Assembly (NCBI RefSeq): GCF_000702945.1
Contig: NZ_JNLE01000003.1
Coordinates: forward strand, 411,001 to 475,000
Direction of reading: 5' to 3'
DNA from: Clostridium sp. KNHs205
GTDB taxonomy: Bacteria; Bacillota; Clostridia; Lachnospirales; Lachnospiraceae
Length of the DNA stretch: 64,000 nucleotides
Shown: positions 16,089-25,128 of the stretch, piece by piece
How the letters are laid out: every line of letters starts with the position of its first letter
How positions within the stretch are numbered: the stretch's first letter is position 1
Made by a program: the position numbers and the translations under genes
Notes under the pieces: generated by a model
What the model saw: the letters and a program-made list of their open reading frames with translations, nothing else
The model's database searches: none
What the model was told of the DNA's origin: nothing

Positions 16089-17990
16089 TTGATTGAAAAA
16101 ATGAGATTTATCAGCATTACCGGTCCAAAGGCTGAGTTCGACAGAGTTGTCAGTGCGTATCTGAATAAATATGAGATACATCTGGAAAATGCCTTGTCAG
16201 AACTTAGTTCCGTTCAAGATTTAAAGCCTTTCGTAGAGCCGAATCCTTACAAAGAAATCTATTCAAAGGCTATTGAATTAGCAGAACGGTTTGATAAGAA
16301 GGAACCTTCACAAGCTCAGAATATGACACTTTCCGAAGCTTCTACCATTATACTTTCAGCTTCCAGGGAATTGGAAGACCTGACAAGTCAGAAGAAGAAG
16401 CTTGGTCTGGAAAGAGAACATCTGAATGAGCTTCAGAAAAAGATCGAACCTTTTCGTCATCTGGACTATGAAATTGATAAAATATTAGCTTTCAAGTTCA
16501 TAAAGTACCGATTTGGCCGAATTTCCCACGAGTATTATACGAAATTCTCAAAATTCGTATACGAAAGCTTGACAACTTTATTTATTGAATGCGGTAATGA
16601 TCCGGATTATGTCTGGGGTGTGTATTTTGTTCCTTTAGGTGAAGCAGAGAAAACAGATGCTATCTTTTCTTCCCTTCACTTTGAATCAATATCTCTTACC
16701 ACAGAATATGAGGGAACCCCGGATCAGGCCTATAATGCCATTGTAAAGAAACTGGAAGAAAACCAGGAAAAGATCAATGCCATTAATGAGGAAATGAAAA
16801 ACCGTCTAAGCAGCCGGTCTGACAAGATACTTAGTGCTTATGAAATTATCTGTGTTTACTCCAATAACTTTGATGTAAGAAAGATGGCAGCTTGCACAAC
16901 TGTGTCAAAACGCAATGCCTTTTACTTCATATTATGCGGCTGGATTCCGGAAGACAGTGTAAAGGACCTGCTTCATGACATAGACAAAGATAAAGATGTC
17001 TTTTGCATGCTGGAGAAGGATATCACAAGTGTGACCTCCAAACCGCCCACAAAGTTAAAGAATTTAAAGATATTTCAACCTTTTGAGATGTTTATTAAGA
17101 TGTATGGGCTTCCTGCCTACAACGAAATAGATCCTACCTTTTTTGTTGCCATAACCTACTCTATCATCTTTGGTATCATGTTCGGAGATGTTGGGCAAGG
17201 TCTGTGCCTTGCAATAGGCGGAGGATTACTCTACCACTTTAAGAAAATGCCTTTGGCAGCTATCGTTGCCACTGCCGGTGTCTTTTCCACCATAATGGGC
17301 TTTATGTATGGCAGTATCTTCGGCTTTGAAGATGTCTTGCCCCATATTTGGCTGAATCCCATGGAAAACGTAATGACCGTACTGTTAACAGCCGTAGCTT
17401 TCGGCTCCGTGCTTATTATTATCGCTATGATCATAAATATTATTAACGGTATTAAGGCAAAAGATGTAGAGAAGATTTTCTTTGATACCAACGGTGCCGC
17501 CGGACTTGTATTCTATCTTGTAGTACTTGTTTGTGTTGTCTTGGTAGCAACCGGCCATGCATTGCCTGCCGGTATAGTACTTGCAATCTTCCTGGGCATA
17601 CCTCTTATCATTATCTTTTTAAGAGAGCCTCTCACCCATTTGGTGGAGAAGAAATCCGAAATATTACCGGAGCAAAAGGCAATGTTTTTTTTAGAGTCAT
17701 TTTTTGAATTATTCGAAATTATTTTAAGTTACCTTACAAATTCTATTTCCTTCCTGCGTGTTGGTGCCTTCGCAATCAGTCATGCAGCTATGATGGGCGT
17801 TGTTATGTTATTCGCAGGAGCTCATTCAGGGGATCCTAATATATTGGTTGTAATACTCGGTAATATTTTTGTAGCAGGTATGGAAGGCCTGATTGTAGGT
17901 ATTCAGGTACTTCGTCTGGAATATTACGAAATGTTCAGCCGCTTCTATAAGGGTACAGGAAAAGGATTTAAACCATACAAAAGCAAATAA
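16089..17990 (+). CDS. ntpI: V-type ATPase membrane subunit I
   Basis: A 633-aa two-part protein. About 320 residues form a soluble coiled-coil arm that binds the peripheral stalks. About 300 residues form the membrane domain with seven to eight helices that contains the ion half-channels. The invariant arginine region is SISFLRVGAFAISHAA near the C-terminus. The start is a TTG at 16089, placed 8 bases after GGAGG; the next ATG at 16101 is too far from the site. The N-terminal MIEKMRFISITGP matches the family. Confidence 0.93.
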   Translation: MIEKMRFISITGPKAEFDRVVSAYLNKYEIHLENALSELSSVQDLKPFVEPNPYKEIYSKAIELAERFDKKEPSQAQNMTLSEASTIILSASRELEDLTSQKKKLGLEREHLNELQKKIEPFRHLDYEIDKILAFKFIKYRFGRISHEYYTKFSKFVYESLTTLFIECGNDPDYVWGVYFVPLGEAEKTDAIFSSLHFESISLTTEYEGTPDQAYNAIVKKLEENQEKINAINEEMKNRLSSRSDKILSAYEIICVYSNNFDVRKMAACTTVSKRNAFYFILCGWIPEDSVKDLLHDIDKDKDVFCMLEKDITSVTSKPPTKLKNLKIFQPFEMFIKMYGLPAYNEIDPTFFVAITYSIIFGIMFGDVGQGLCLAIGGGLLYHFKKMPLAAIVATAGVFSTIMGFMYGSIFGFEDVLPHIWLNPMENVMTVLLTAVAFGSVLIIIAMIINIINGIKAKDVEKIFFDTNGAAGLVFYLVVLVCVVLVATGHALPAGIVLAIFLGIPLIIIFLREPLTHLVEKKSEILPEQKAMFFLESFFELFEIILSYLTNSISFLRVGAFAISHAAMMGVVMLFAGAHSGDPNILVVILGNIFVAGMEGLIVGIQVLRLEYYEMFSRFYKGTGKGFKPYKSK

Positions 17991-18016
17991 TAGTTAAATT
18001 TAAGGAGGAACATATT

Positions 18017-18436
18017 ATGACAATGACAGCAAAATTGATTTTAGTAGTAGCATTAGTATTAAGTATCGCAATTCCCTTTGGAGCATATTTACTCAGTGAA
18101 AAGAAAAAAGGTAACTTTAAGGCAAGTGTTATCGCTAATTCATTTTTCTTCTTTGGTACATTATTAATCGCACACGTTTTATTATTTACCGGTACAGCAT
18201 CTGCTGCTGATGGTAGTGCAGCTGCTTCTGTTGACGGCTGGAGATATTTAGCTGCTGCCCTTTCAACCGGTTTATCCTGTATCGGTGGTGGTATCGCCGT
18301 TGCTTCCGCTGCTTCTGCAGCTTTAGGTGCTATGAGCGAAGACTCCAGCATCATGGGTAAAGCTCTTATCTTCGTTGCTCTTGCAGAAGGTATTGCTCTT
18401 TACGGACTTATCGTTTCTTTCTCTATTTTAGGTTAA
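18017..18436 (+). CDS. ntpK: V-type ATPase proteolipid subunit K
   Basis: A 139-aa membrane ring subunit with four helices (about 6-27, 40-62, 77-103, 112-136). Only the second hairpin carries the ion-binding carboxylate, E124 in VALAEGIALYGLI, after the glycine-rich helix GGGIAVASAASAALGA. The first hairpin has lost the acidic residue and the glycine pattern, as in V-type rings with one site per four helices. Whether H+ or Na+ is carried cannot be decided from this reading. AAGGAGG precedes the ATG. Two hairpins follow the gene inside the operon. Confidence 0.92.
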   Translation: MTMTAKLILVVALVLSIAIPFGAYLLSEKKKGNFKASVIANSFFFFGTLLIAHVLLFTGTASAADGSAAASVDGWRYLAAALSTGLSCIGGGIAVASAASAALGAMSEDSSIMGKALIFVALAEGIALYGLIVSFSILG

Positions 18437-18490
18437 TGCTTTTAGAGGAACCTTCGTTCCTATTATCTTATACAGCGGTTTAGATACCGC

Positions 18491-18561
18491 CACCGAGAGT
18501 ATAAACTTTCGGTGCATAAAACAAATATTAAAAAGAGGTGTGAAAGTACTTTCTTTCACAC
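18491..18561 (+). promoter_or_regulatory. Two intercistronic hairpins after ntpK
   Basis: Hairpin 1 is CACCGAGAGT (18491-18500) with ACTTTCGGTG (18505-18514), loop ATAA, one G-U pair. Hairpin 2 is GTGTGAAAG (18538-18546) with CTTTCACAC (18553-18561). Neither ends in a T tract. They probably stabilise or process the mRNA so that the ring subunit, needed in many copies, is made in excess. That role is inference. Confidence 0.55.
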
Positions 18562-18606
18562 TTCTTGGCATAAGGCTTTTCTCTTATGAAATAAGGAGGT
18601 AACTGT

Positions 18607-18915
18607 ATGCGTATGTTTCTTATCAGTGATAATGTTGATACTTACACGGGAATGCGCCTTACAGGCGTAGACGGGGTTGTCATACATTCCAGGAAGCATT
18701 TAAAAGAACAGCTGGATAAAGCGCTTGCAGATAAAACCATCGGTGTCCTGCTGATTACAGAAAAATTCAGCCGCGAATTTCCAGATGTGATAAATGATGT
18801 TAAATTGAACCGAAAGCTTCCGTTGATTGTTGAAATTCCCGACCGCCACGGAACGGGAAGAAAGCCCGATTTTATTACTTCCTATGTTAATGAAGCAATT
18901 GGAATAAAATTGTAG
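18607..18915 (+). CDS. ntpG: V-type ATPase central-stalk subunit F
   Basis: A 102-aa Rossmann-like small subunit of the central stalk. It starts MRMFLISDNVDTYTGMRLTG and has the block IGVLLITEKFSREFP and the late KLPLIVEIPDRHG, all typical of V/A-type subunit F (NtpG). AAGGAGG lies just upstream. It follows the hairpins after ntpK and overlaps closely with the next gene. Confidence 0.9.
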   Translation: MRMFLISDNVDTYTGMRLTGVDGVVIHSRKHLKEQLDKALADKTIGVLLITEKFSREFPDVINDVKLNRKLPLIVEIPDRHGTGRKPDFITSYVNEAIGIKL

Positions 18916-18927
18916 AGGGAGATGTCT

Positions 18928-19497
18928 ATGACTTTAGATGAGAAATTAGAACAATTTTATAATTCTGCAATGGAAAGCGCAACCAGCCAGAATATTGAAA
19001 TAATTGAAGAATATCAGAAATCACTGCAGCAGATCTTTGACGAGCACAAGGAAGAACTTATCAGGAAATCCGAGGCCACTTACCGTGCAGAATCAGAAAA
19101 ACTCATGCGTGAGAAGAATAAAGAAGTTGCAAGTGAAGTTATTAATTTAAAGCGTAAATTAAGCGACCGGGCATTTGAATTAAGAAATCAGTTGTTTCAG
19201 GATGTATCCGCTAAGTTACAGGAATACATGAAAACCTCTGATTATTTTGATTTACTGGTTAAACAGATAAAAGCTGTTAAGGATTTTGCGGGAAAAGATG
19301 AGGTTATCATCTATATCAATTCTACCGATTCAAGCTTAAAACCTACTTTAGAAGCTTCCACCGGTGCTGCATTAACTGTCAGCGACCGCGATTTTATCGG
19401 CGGTATCAGAGCAGTTATACAAGAAAAAAGTATATTAATCGATAATTCATTTCTGACCAGAATGGAAGAATCCAAAAATAAATTCGCTGTAAGTTAG
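18928..19497 (+). CDS. ntpE: V-type ATPase peripheral-stalk subunit E
   Basis: A 189-aa protein. A long charged coiled coil (about 1-95) leads into a mixed alpha/beta C-terminal domain ending in DRDFIGGIRAVIQE, typical of subunit E. The second ATG (18928) is chosen because AGGGAG lies 6 bases before it; the first ATG, at 18922, touches that site. It would form the peripheral stalk with the ntpF product. A 118-base gap with a 16-bp palindrome CTAACTTATAAGTTAG (19509-19524) follows. Confidence 0.88.
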   Translation: MTLDEKLEQFYNSAMESATSQNIEIIEEYQKSLQQIFDEHKEELIRKSEATYRAESEKLMREKNKEVASEVINLKRKLSDRAFELRNQLFQDVSAKLQEYMKTSDYFDLLVKQIKAVKDFAGKDEVIIYINSTDSSLKPTLEASTGAALTVSDRDFIGGIRAVIQEKSILIDNSFLTRMEESKNKFAVS

Positions 19498-19615
19498 ATC
19501 TTTTTCTAACTTATAAGTTAGGTCTTTTCTTAAATTATAAGTTAATAATAATCTTAACTTAAAGGCTTTTAACTAAAATGCCATGTAAAAAGAAGAAAGG
19601 GGAGCTATCTCCATT

Positions 19616-21382
19616 ATGAATATAACAGGAAAAATATACGGAATTAACGGACCAATTGTATATGTGGCAGGTAATCAGGGCTTTAAAATGGGCGAAATGG
19701 TTCTAGTAGGCAACGAGAAATTGGTCGGAGAAGTAATCGGTCTGACAAAAGATCAGACTACCGTCCAGGTATATGAAGAGACTACCGGTATTAAACCCGG
19801 TGAGTTGGTATATTCAACCGGTGCAGCTATTTCCGTTACTTTAGCACCAGGAATTATCAGTAATATCTTTGACGGAATCGAGCGTCCTTTAAAGGAAATC
19901 GCAAAAGAATCTGGTGCTTATATCGCCAGAGGTGTCAGCGTTGATGCACTTGATACACAGAAACTCTGGGATGTACACATAACAGTAAAAGAAGGGGATA
20001 AAATTTATGGGGGAACTATCATTGCAGAAGTTCCTGAAACCCGTGCTGTAGTACACAAATCCATGGTTCCTCCCGATGTGGAGGGTGTGGTTATCAAAGC
20101 CGCAAAAGACGGACAGTATACCATAAGCGACACCATTGTAACAATTCAGACTCCTGACGGAGTAACAAAAGAGCTGTCTTTAACACAGAAATGGCCTATT
20201 CGTGTTCCCAGACCTACCTCCAAGAGATATCCTTCTGACCGTCCTCTGATTACCGGACAGCGTATCCTTGATACTCTCTTCCCTATTGCAAAAGGCGGTA
20301 CAGCGGCTATTCCCGGTGGTTTCGGAACCGGTAAGACTATGACACAGCATCAGCTTGCCAAATGGTCCGATGCGGATATTATCGTTTACATCGGCTGCGG
20401 TGAGCGCGGAAACGAAATGACAGAGGTTTTGGAGGACTTCTCCAAGTTAGTAGATCCCAAGTCCGGAAACCCCTTACTTGACAGAACAACTCTTATTGCA
20501 AATACCTCCAACATGCCCGTTGCTGCCCGTGAAGCAAGTATCTATACAGGAATAACACTGGCTGAATACTACCGTGATATGGGTTATCACGTAGCTATCA
20601 TGGCTGACTCCACTTCTCGTTGGGCAGAGGCTCTTCGTGAGTTATCAGGTCGTCTGGAAGAAATGCCTGCCGAGGAAGGCTTCCCTGCATACCTTGCCTC
20701 CAGATTATCAAGCTTTTACGAAAGAGCCGGTTTTATGCAGAACTTAAACGGTACAGAAGGCAGCGTATCCATTATCGGCGCCGTATCCCCTCAGGGTGGT
20801 GACTTCTCAGAACCCGTTACCCAGAATACCAAACGTTTCGTACGCTGTTTCTGGGCACTTGATAAATCTCTGGCTTACGCAAGACATTTCCCTGCTATTC
20901 ACTGGTTAACCAGCTACAGCGAGTATTTAAATGACTTAGCACCCTGGTACACAGAGAATGTCGGAAGAGATTTCGTAGACAGCAGAAATCAGATCTTAAG
21001 CTTATTAACACAGGAAAATCAGTTAAATGAAATCGTTAAACTCATCGGTAGTGACGTACTTCCCGATGATCAGAAGCTGGTACTTGAGATTGCCAGAGTA
21101 ATCCGTTTGGGATTCGTACAGCAAAATGCTTACCATCCTTCCGATACTTATGTTCCTCTTGATAAACAGCTTAAGATGATGAATACCATACTCTATCTGT
21201 TTTCCAAGTCAAAACAGCTTATTGCAATGAACATGCCTATGTCTTTATTAAAGCAGGAGGATATCTTTGATAAGGTAATCTCCATTAAGTATGATGTTGC
21301 AAATGATGAACTTTTCAAATTTGATCACTATACCGCTATGATTGATGACTTCTATAATCGCATCATGGCCAAGAACGGTTAA
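19616..21382 (+). CDS. ntpA: V-type ATPase catalytic subunit A
   Basis: A 588-aa catalytic nucleotide-binding subunit. It has the N-terminal beta barrel, the subunit-A-specific non-homologous insert (about 110-200), the P-loop GGFGTGKT, the catalytic glutamate block GCGERGNEM, and [20 protein letters not shown]. The P-loop reads GGFGTGKT, a minor variant of the usual GPFGSGKT. GGGAGC lies before the ATG. It pairs with subunit B to form the A3B3 head, which either pumps ions at the cost of ATP or makes ATP. Confidence 0.96.
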   Translation: MNITGKIYGINGPIVYVAGNQGFKMGEMVLVGNEKLVGEVIGLTKDQTTVQVYEETTGIKPGELVYSTGAAISVTLAPGIISNIFDGIERPLKEIAKESGAYIARGVSVDALDTQKLWDVHITVKEGDKIYGGTIIAEVPETRAVVHKSMVPPDVEGVVIKAAKDGQYTISDTIVTIQTPDGVTKELSLTQKWPIRVPRPTSKRYPSDRPLITGQRILDTLFPIAKGGTAAIPGGFGTGKTMTQHQLAKWSDADIIVYIGCGERGNEMTEVLEDFSKLVDPKSGNPLLDRTTLIANTSNMPVAAREASIYTGITLAEYYRDMGYHVAIMADSTSRWAEALRELSGRLEEMPAEEGFPAYLASRLSSFYERAGFMQNLNGTEGSVSIIGAVSPQGGDFSEPVTQNTKRFVRCFWALDKSLAYARHFPAIHWLTSYSEYLNDLAPWYTENVGRDFVDSRNQILSLLTQENQLNEIVKLIGSDVLPDDQKLVLEIARVIRLGFVQQNAYHPSDTYVPLDKQLKMMNTILYLFSKSKQLIAMNMPMSLLKQEDIFDKVISIKYDVANDELFKFDHYTAMIDDFYNRIMAKNG

Positions 21383-21396
21383 GGAGGATATATAAC

Positions 21397-22782
21397 ATGG
21401 CAATTGAATATTTAGGATTAAGTGAAATAAACGGCCCCTTAATTGCTATAGAGGGTATTCGTGATGCCTCCTATGATGAAATCGTTGAACTGACCGTTGA
21501 AGGTAAGAAAAAACTCGGTAGAATCGTAGAAATTTATGAAGATAAAGCAGTAATTCAGGTGTTCCAGGGAACAGAAGAAATGTCCCTTAACAATACTCAT
21601 ACAAAGCTTACCGGACATCCTATGGAAGTTGCTCTTTCCTCAGATATCCTGGGCCGCGTATTTAACGGTGTAGGTCAGCCTATTGACGGCCTTGGACCTA
21701 TCGTTCCTGAAGTAAATAAAGACGTAAACGGTCTTCCCTTAAATCCCTGTACCAGAGAGTATCCACGAAACTATATCCGTACCGGTATATCAGCTATCGA
21801 CTGCCTTACAACCCTGATCCGCGGACAGAAGCTTCCTATTTTCTCCGGAAACGGTCTTCCTCATGATCAGCTGGCAGCACAGATCGTTAAACAGGCATCT
21901 CTTGGTGAAAACAGCGATGAAGAATTCGCTATCGTATTTGCCGCAATGGGTGTTAAGCACGACGTTGCTGACTTCTTCCGCCGTACTTTTGAGGAAAGCG
22001 GTGCTACTTCTCACGTAGTTATGTTCCTAAACCTGGCAAATGACCCGGTAGTAGAAAGATTAATTACACCTAAGGTAGCTTTAACAGCAGCTGAGTATCT
22101 TGCTTTTGAAAAAGGCATGCATATTCTCGTTGTATTAACCGATATGACTTCCTTTGCAGAAGCAATGCGTGAGGTTTCCTCCTCCAAGGGCGAAATCCCC
22201 AGCAGAAAGGGTTATCCCGGTTACCTGTACAGTGAACTTGCAACCATTTATGAAAGAGCCGGTATCGTTAGCGGCACCAATGGATCTGTAACACAGATTC
22301 CTATTCTGACAATGCCAAACGATGATATCACACATCCTATTCCAGACTTAACAGGATATATTACGGAAGGTCAGATTGTTCTTGACCGTACCATCTATCA
22401 GAAAAATGTATATCCTCCCATCAATATCCTTCCTTCCCTTTCCCGTCTTATGAAGGACGGTATCGGTAAAGGTTATACAAGAGAAGATCATCAGGATCTT
22501 TCCAGTCAGTTATTCTCATCTTATGCCCGCGTGGGTGATGCAAGAGCTCTTGCAAGCGTTATCGGTGAAGACGAACTTTCTCCTATCGATAAGAAGTATC
22601 TGAAGTTCGGTGCCGCAATGGAACAGGAATTCATTACACAGGGAATGGATGAGAACCGTACCATTATACAGACTCTGGATTTAGGCTGGAAACTGCTCCG
22701 TATGCTTCCCAGAGAAGAGCTGGATAGAATTGATACTAAGATACTGGATAAATACTATATTTCATCAGAGGCTTCCAAATAA
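21397..22782 (+). CDS. ntpB: V-type ATPase regulatory subunit B
   Basis: A 461-aa non-catalytic partner of subunit A. As usual for B subunits the P-loop is replaced ([16 protein letters not shown]). The blocks [20 protein letters not shown] and [20 protein letters not shown] are diagnostic. AAGGAGG lies upstream, 14 bases after ntpA ends. Length and motifs are complete. Confidence 0.96.
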   Translation: MAIEYLGLSEINGPLIAIEGIRDASYDEIVELTVEGKKKLGRIVEIYEDKAVIQVFQGTEEMSLNNTHTKLTGHPMEVALSSDILGRVFNGVGQPIDGLGPIVPEVNKDVNGLPLNPCTREYPRNYIRTGISAIDCLTTLIRGQKLPIFSGNGLPHDQLAAQIVKQASLGENSDEEFAIVFAAMGVKHDVADFFRRTFEESGATSHVVMFLNLANDPVVERLITPKVALTAAEYLAFEKGMHILVVLTDMTSFAEAMREVSSSKGEIPSRKGYPGYLYSELATIYERAGIVSGTNGSVTQIPILTMPNDDITHPIPDLTGYITEGQIVLDRTIYQKNVYPPINILPSLSRLMKDGIGKGYTREDHQDLSSQLFSSYARVGDARALASVIGEDELSPIDKKYLKFGAAMEQEFITQGMDENRTIIQTLDLGWKLLRMLPREELDRIDTKILDKYYISSEASK

Positions 22783-22842
22783 GTGCCTCAAACAAGCTAA
22801 CCGTAAATATACGGCCTTAGCAGAAAGGCATGGGTGTTATAT

Positions 22843-23457
22843 ATGAATCCGAATACCTTTCCCACCAAGGGAAACCTAATATTGGCAAAGAACTCCCTAA
22901 CCTTAGCAAAACAGGGCTATGAGCTGATGGATAAGAAGAGAAACATTCTTATCCGTGAACTGATGGAACTGATTGATAAGGCAAAGGATATCCAGACAGA
23001 AATCGATGGAACCTTTACCAGTGCATATGCGGCTTTGCAAAAAGCCAATATAGAAATGGGTATCCGGAATGTAGAAGACTTAAGCTTTACCATTCCGGAG
23101 GAGAATTCCATTGAAATTAAACAAAGAAGTATTATGGGCACGGAGATTCCCCTGGTAGATTTTAAACTGGAGGATGAAAAACCCACTTACTCTTTCTTTA
23201 ATACCAGGTTGTCACTGGATGAAGCCACCAGCAGTTTTCGTAAGGTAAAAGAGCTTACTCTGCGCCTTGCAACCATAGAAAACTCTGCCTATCGTCTGGC
23301 AACCAGTATTAATAAGACACAGAAACGTGCCAATGCCTTAAAGAATATAACAATTCCCCATTATGTAGAGTTAGTTCATAACATACAGAATGCTCTCGAA
23401 GAAAAAGAGAGAGAAGAATTCACAAGACTTAAGGTAATTAAAAGCAGACGTACCTAA
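22843..23457 (+). CDS. ntpD: V-type ATPase central-stalk subunit D
   Basis: A 204-aa, largely coiled-coil rotor shaft. The N-terminal MNPNTFPTKGNLILAKNSL and the C-terminal RRANALK-like helix (KTQKRANALKNITIPHY) match subunit D. A GTG three codons upstream (22834) is an alternative start with AAAGG 5 bases before it; the ATG is preferred because it gives the family N-terminus. It is the last gene of the operon and is followed by a strong terminator. Confidence 0.9.
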   Translation: MNPNTFPTKGNLILAKNSLTLAKQGYELMDKKRNILIRELMELIDKAKDIQTEIDGTFTSAYAALQKANIEMGIRNVEDLSFTIPEENSIEIKQRSIMGTEIPLVDFKLEDEKPTYSFFNTRLSLDEATSSFRKVKELTLRLATIENSAYRLATSINKTQKRANALKNITIPHYVELVHNIQNALEEKEREEFTRLKVIKSRRT

Positions 23458-23482
23458 CTCTGCTTTCTATATAGCAAGACAA

Positions 23483-23529
23483 ACAGCTTTCCTTTTAAGT
23501 TAACCGCTTAAAGGGAAGGCTGTTTTTTT
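23483..23529 (+). terminator. V-ATPase operon terminator
   Basis: ACAGCTTTCCTTTTAAG pairs with CTTAAAGGGAAGGCTGT (small bulges), followed by seven T residues, 26 bases after the ntpD stop. Confidence 0.9.
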
Positions 23530-23587
23530 GCTCATTGTAGCTCCGCCGAGCTCCCCCCGAGGGAGGCAGAGCTCAAAACAAAAGTGT

Positions 23588-23660
23588 TGGAGTGGGATTC
23601 TGTGAAACCTGCCCTATTCCAGCCTCATCTGCCTGCAGGTATGGGATTGCCACAAATCAG
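23588..23660. repeat. Dispersed palindromic repeat, copy B
   Basis: Palindrome-like ATCTGCCTGCAGGT (23627-23640) is followed by ATGGGATTGCCACAAATCAG. A stem-loop lies before it (TGGAGTGGG with CCCTATTCCA, 23588-23621). It shares the palindrome-plus-core layout with copies at 5552 and 33391. It sits between the ATPase terminator and the araR operator. Confidence 0.6.
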
Positions 23661-23717
23661 CATCAAAATAGAAATAAAAATAATAAATTATACTTTAGCA
23701 ATTTAAATAACTAATTT

Positions 23718-23751
23718 ATACAAGTTGTAAAGTTGTATTTACAACTTGTAT
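23718..23751. promoter_or_regulatory. araR operator, perfect 14-bp inverted repeat
   Basis: ATACAAGTTGTAAA (23718-23731) and TTTACAACTTGTAT (23738-23751) are exact reverse complements. The ACTTGTA half-site matches the AraR sites upstream of araB. The right arm overlaps the -35 of the araR promoter, so AraR very likely represses itself. Confidence 0.7.
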
Positions 23752-23766
23752 TTTTTATAGTACAAT
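23738..23766 (+). promoter_or_regulatory. araR promoter (TTTACA-17-TACAAT)
   Basis: -35 TTTACA (23738-23743) and -10 TACAAT (23761-23766), 17 bp apart. The -35 lies inside the operator's right arm. Confidence 0.6.
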
Positions 23767-23897
23767 AATAGATAAAGTGAAAACTATTAATTAAAAAGAA
23801 ACTATGTACCAGTACCAAATATATTATACAAACAGTCCAATTCAATTTTTGATAATTTAAAATAGTTACAGAAAAACCTTGCAGAAATGAGGCATAT

Positions 23898-24992
23898 ATG
23901 AAAACGAAGGAACAGTCTAAGCATACCATCCTAAGCAGCTGGCTAAGAGAAAATATTGCGAATAATACCTTCAGTGTAGGTGATAAGATACCCTCTGAAA
24001 ATGAACTGGCTAACACTTTTCATTTCAGCAGACAGACCGTAAGGCAAGCCATCGGCGATCTGGTAGCGGAAGGCATCCTTGCCAGGGAACAGGGAAGCGG
24101 AACTTACGTCTCCATTCCACCGGTAAAACCGGTTCAGGATAAAACCATGCGCATAGGCGTAATAACCACGTATCTGGATGATTATATATTTCCAAGCATC
24201 ATACATGGAATCGAAGAGGTACTAACTGCTGAGGGCTATACCATGGCTCTTGGAATTACACATAATAAGCAAGCCGATGAAGAAAACTGTCTCCAGAAGC
24301 TTATCGCCAGCGGTGTGGATGGCCTTATTGTAGAAGGAACAAAATCTGCTCTTTATAATGCCAATGAAGCATTCTATACAAGATTAAAGGAAAAGAATAT
24401 TCCTACTGTCTTTATCAATGGTTATTATCATAATTATAACGGCTCTTATGTTGTACTGGACGATCGAAAAGCCGGTGAAATGATAACGGATATTCTTATT
24501 GATAACGGTCATAAAGGTATCGGCGGTATTTTCAAGTCCGATGATATTCAGGGCTTAAGGCGATTTGAAGGCATGCAGCTTTCAATAAAGAAACACAAAC
24601 AACCCGTAATAGATGAAGCCTATTTATGGTATACTACGGAGGATTTTAAATATCTGATCAACGGCGGTATGGATAAAATGATATTGGAGCGCCTGGAGAA
24701 AACCTCCGGAATTGTCTGCTACAACGACCAGGTTGCAGTTGCTCTCATAAATCTGTTCAAACGAAACGATATCAGAATACCCGAGGATAAATCCCTCGTA
24801 AGTTTTGATAATTCCTTCCTTGCAAAAGAAATGGTATACAACCTTACATCTGTGGTGTATCCCTCAAAAAAAGTTGGCAAAAAAGCTGCCCAGCTCCTGC
24901 TGCAATGCCTGAATAATCCCTTGTACACAGAGCAGGTCAAATTAGACCCCTCCGTTAAGATAAGAGGTTCTGTGACCAACCTAAATAGCTGA
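23898..24992 (+). CDS. araR: Arabinose operon repressor, GntR-LacI hybrid
   Basis: A 364-aa transcription regulator. Residues about 8-76 form a GntR winged helix (IPSENELANTFHFSRQTVRQ, then ILAREQGSGTYV). Residues about 83-360 form a LacI-type periplasmic-binding fold that senses sugar. This exact fusion is the AraR architecture of Bacillus subtilis. The neighbouring araBAD genes and ACTTGTA-type operators support the role. In B. subtilis L-arabinose releases AraR from DNA; the same is inferred here. GAGG lies upstream of the ATG. Confidence 0.92.
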   Translation: MKTKEQSKHTILSSWLRENIANNTFSVGDKIPSENELANTFHFSRQTVRQAIGDLVAEGILAREQGSGTYVSIPPVKPVQDKTMRIGVITTYLDDYIFPSIIHGIEEVLTAEGYTMALGITHNKQADEENCLQKLIASGVDGLIVEGTKSALYNANEAFYTRLKEKNIPTVFINGYYHNYNGSYVVLDDRKAGEMITDILIDNGHKGIGGIFKSDDIQGLRRFEGMQLSIKKHKQPVIDEAYLWYTTEDFKYLINGGMDKMILERLEKTSGIVCYNDQVAVALINLFKRNDIRIPEDKSLVSFDNSFLAKEMVYNLTSVVYPSKKVGKKAAQLLLQCLNNPLYTEQVKLDPSVKIRGSVTNLNS

Positions 24993-25011
24993 TGTAAACC
25001 TCACTTAGTTC

Positions 25012-25040
25012 TTGCATTTTCATACAAATTCAGATAGAAT
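25012..25040 (+). promoter_or_regulatory. araB promoter (TTGCAT-17-TAGAAT)
   Basis: -35 TTGCAT (25012-25017) and -10 TAGAAT (25035-25040) with 17-bp spacing. Two AraR-type sites follow within 55 bases, before the araB start. Confidence 0.6.
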
Positions 25041-25052
25041 AAAGATATCATT

Positions 25053-25093
25053 ACTTGTATGTACATCTCATAATTTTACTTGTACTTACAGAT
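25053..25093. promoter_or_regulatory. Two AraR operators upstream of araB
   Basis: ACTTGTATGTACATCT (25053-25068) and ACTTGTACTTACAGAT (25078-25093) lie 25 bp apart, downstream of the promoter. They resemble the B. subtilis AraR site (ATTTGTACGTACAAAT-like), and the spacing allows cooperative binding or a roadblock. Confidence 0.65.
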
Positions 25094-25128
25094 ACAATAA
25101 ACAACTGATTTTAAGGAGGTAACACGTA

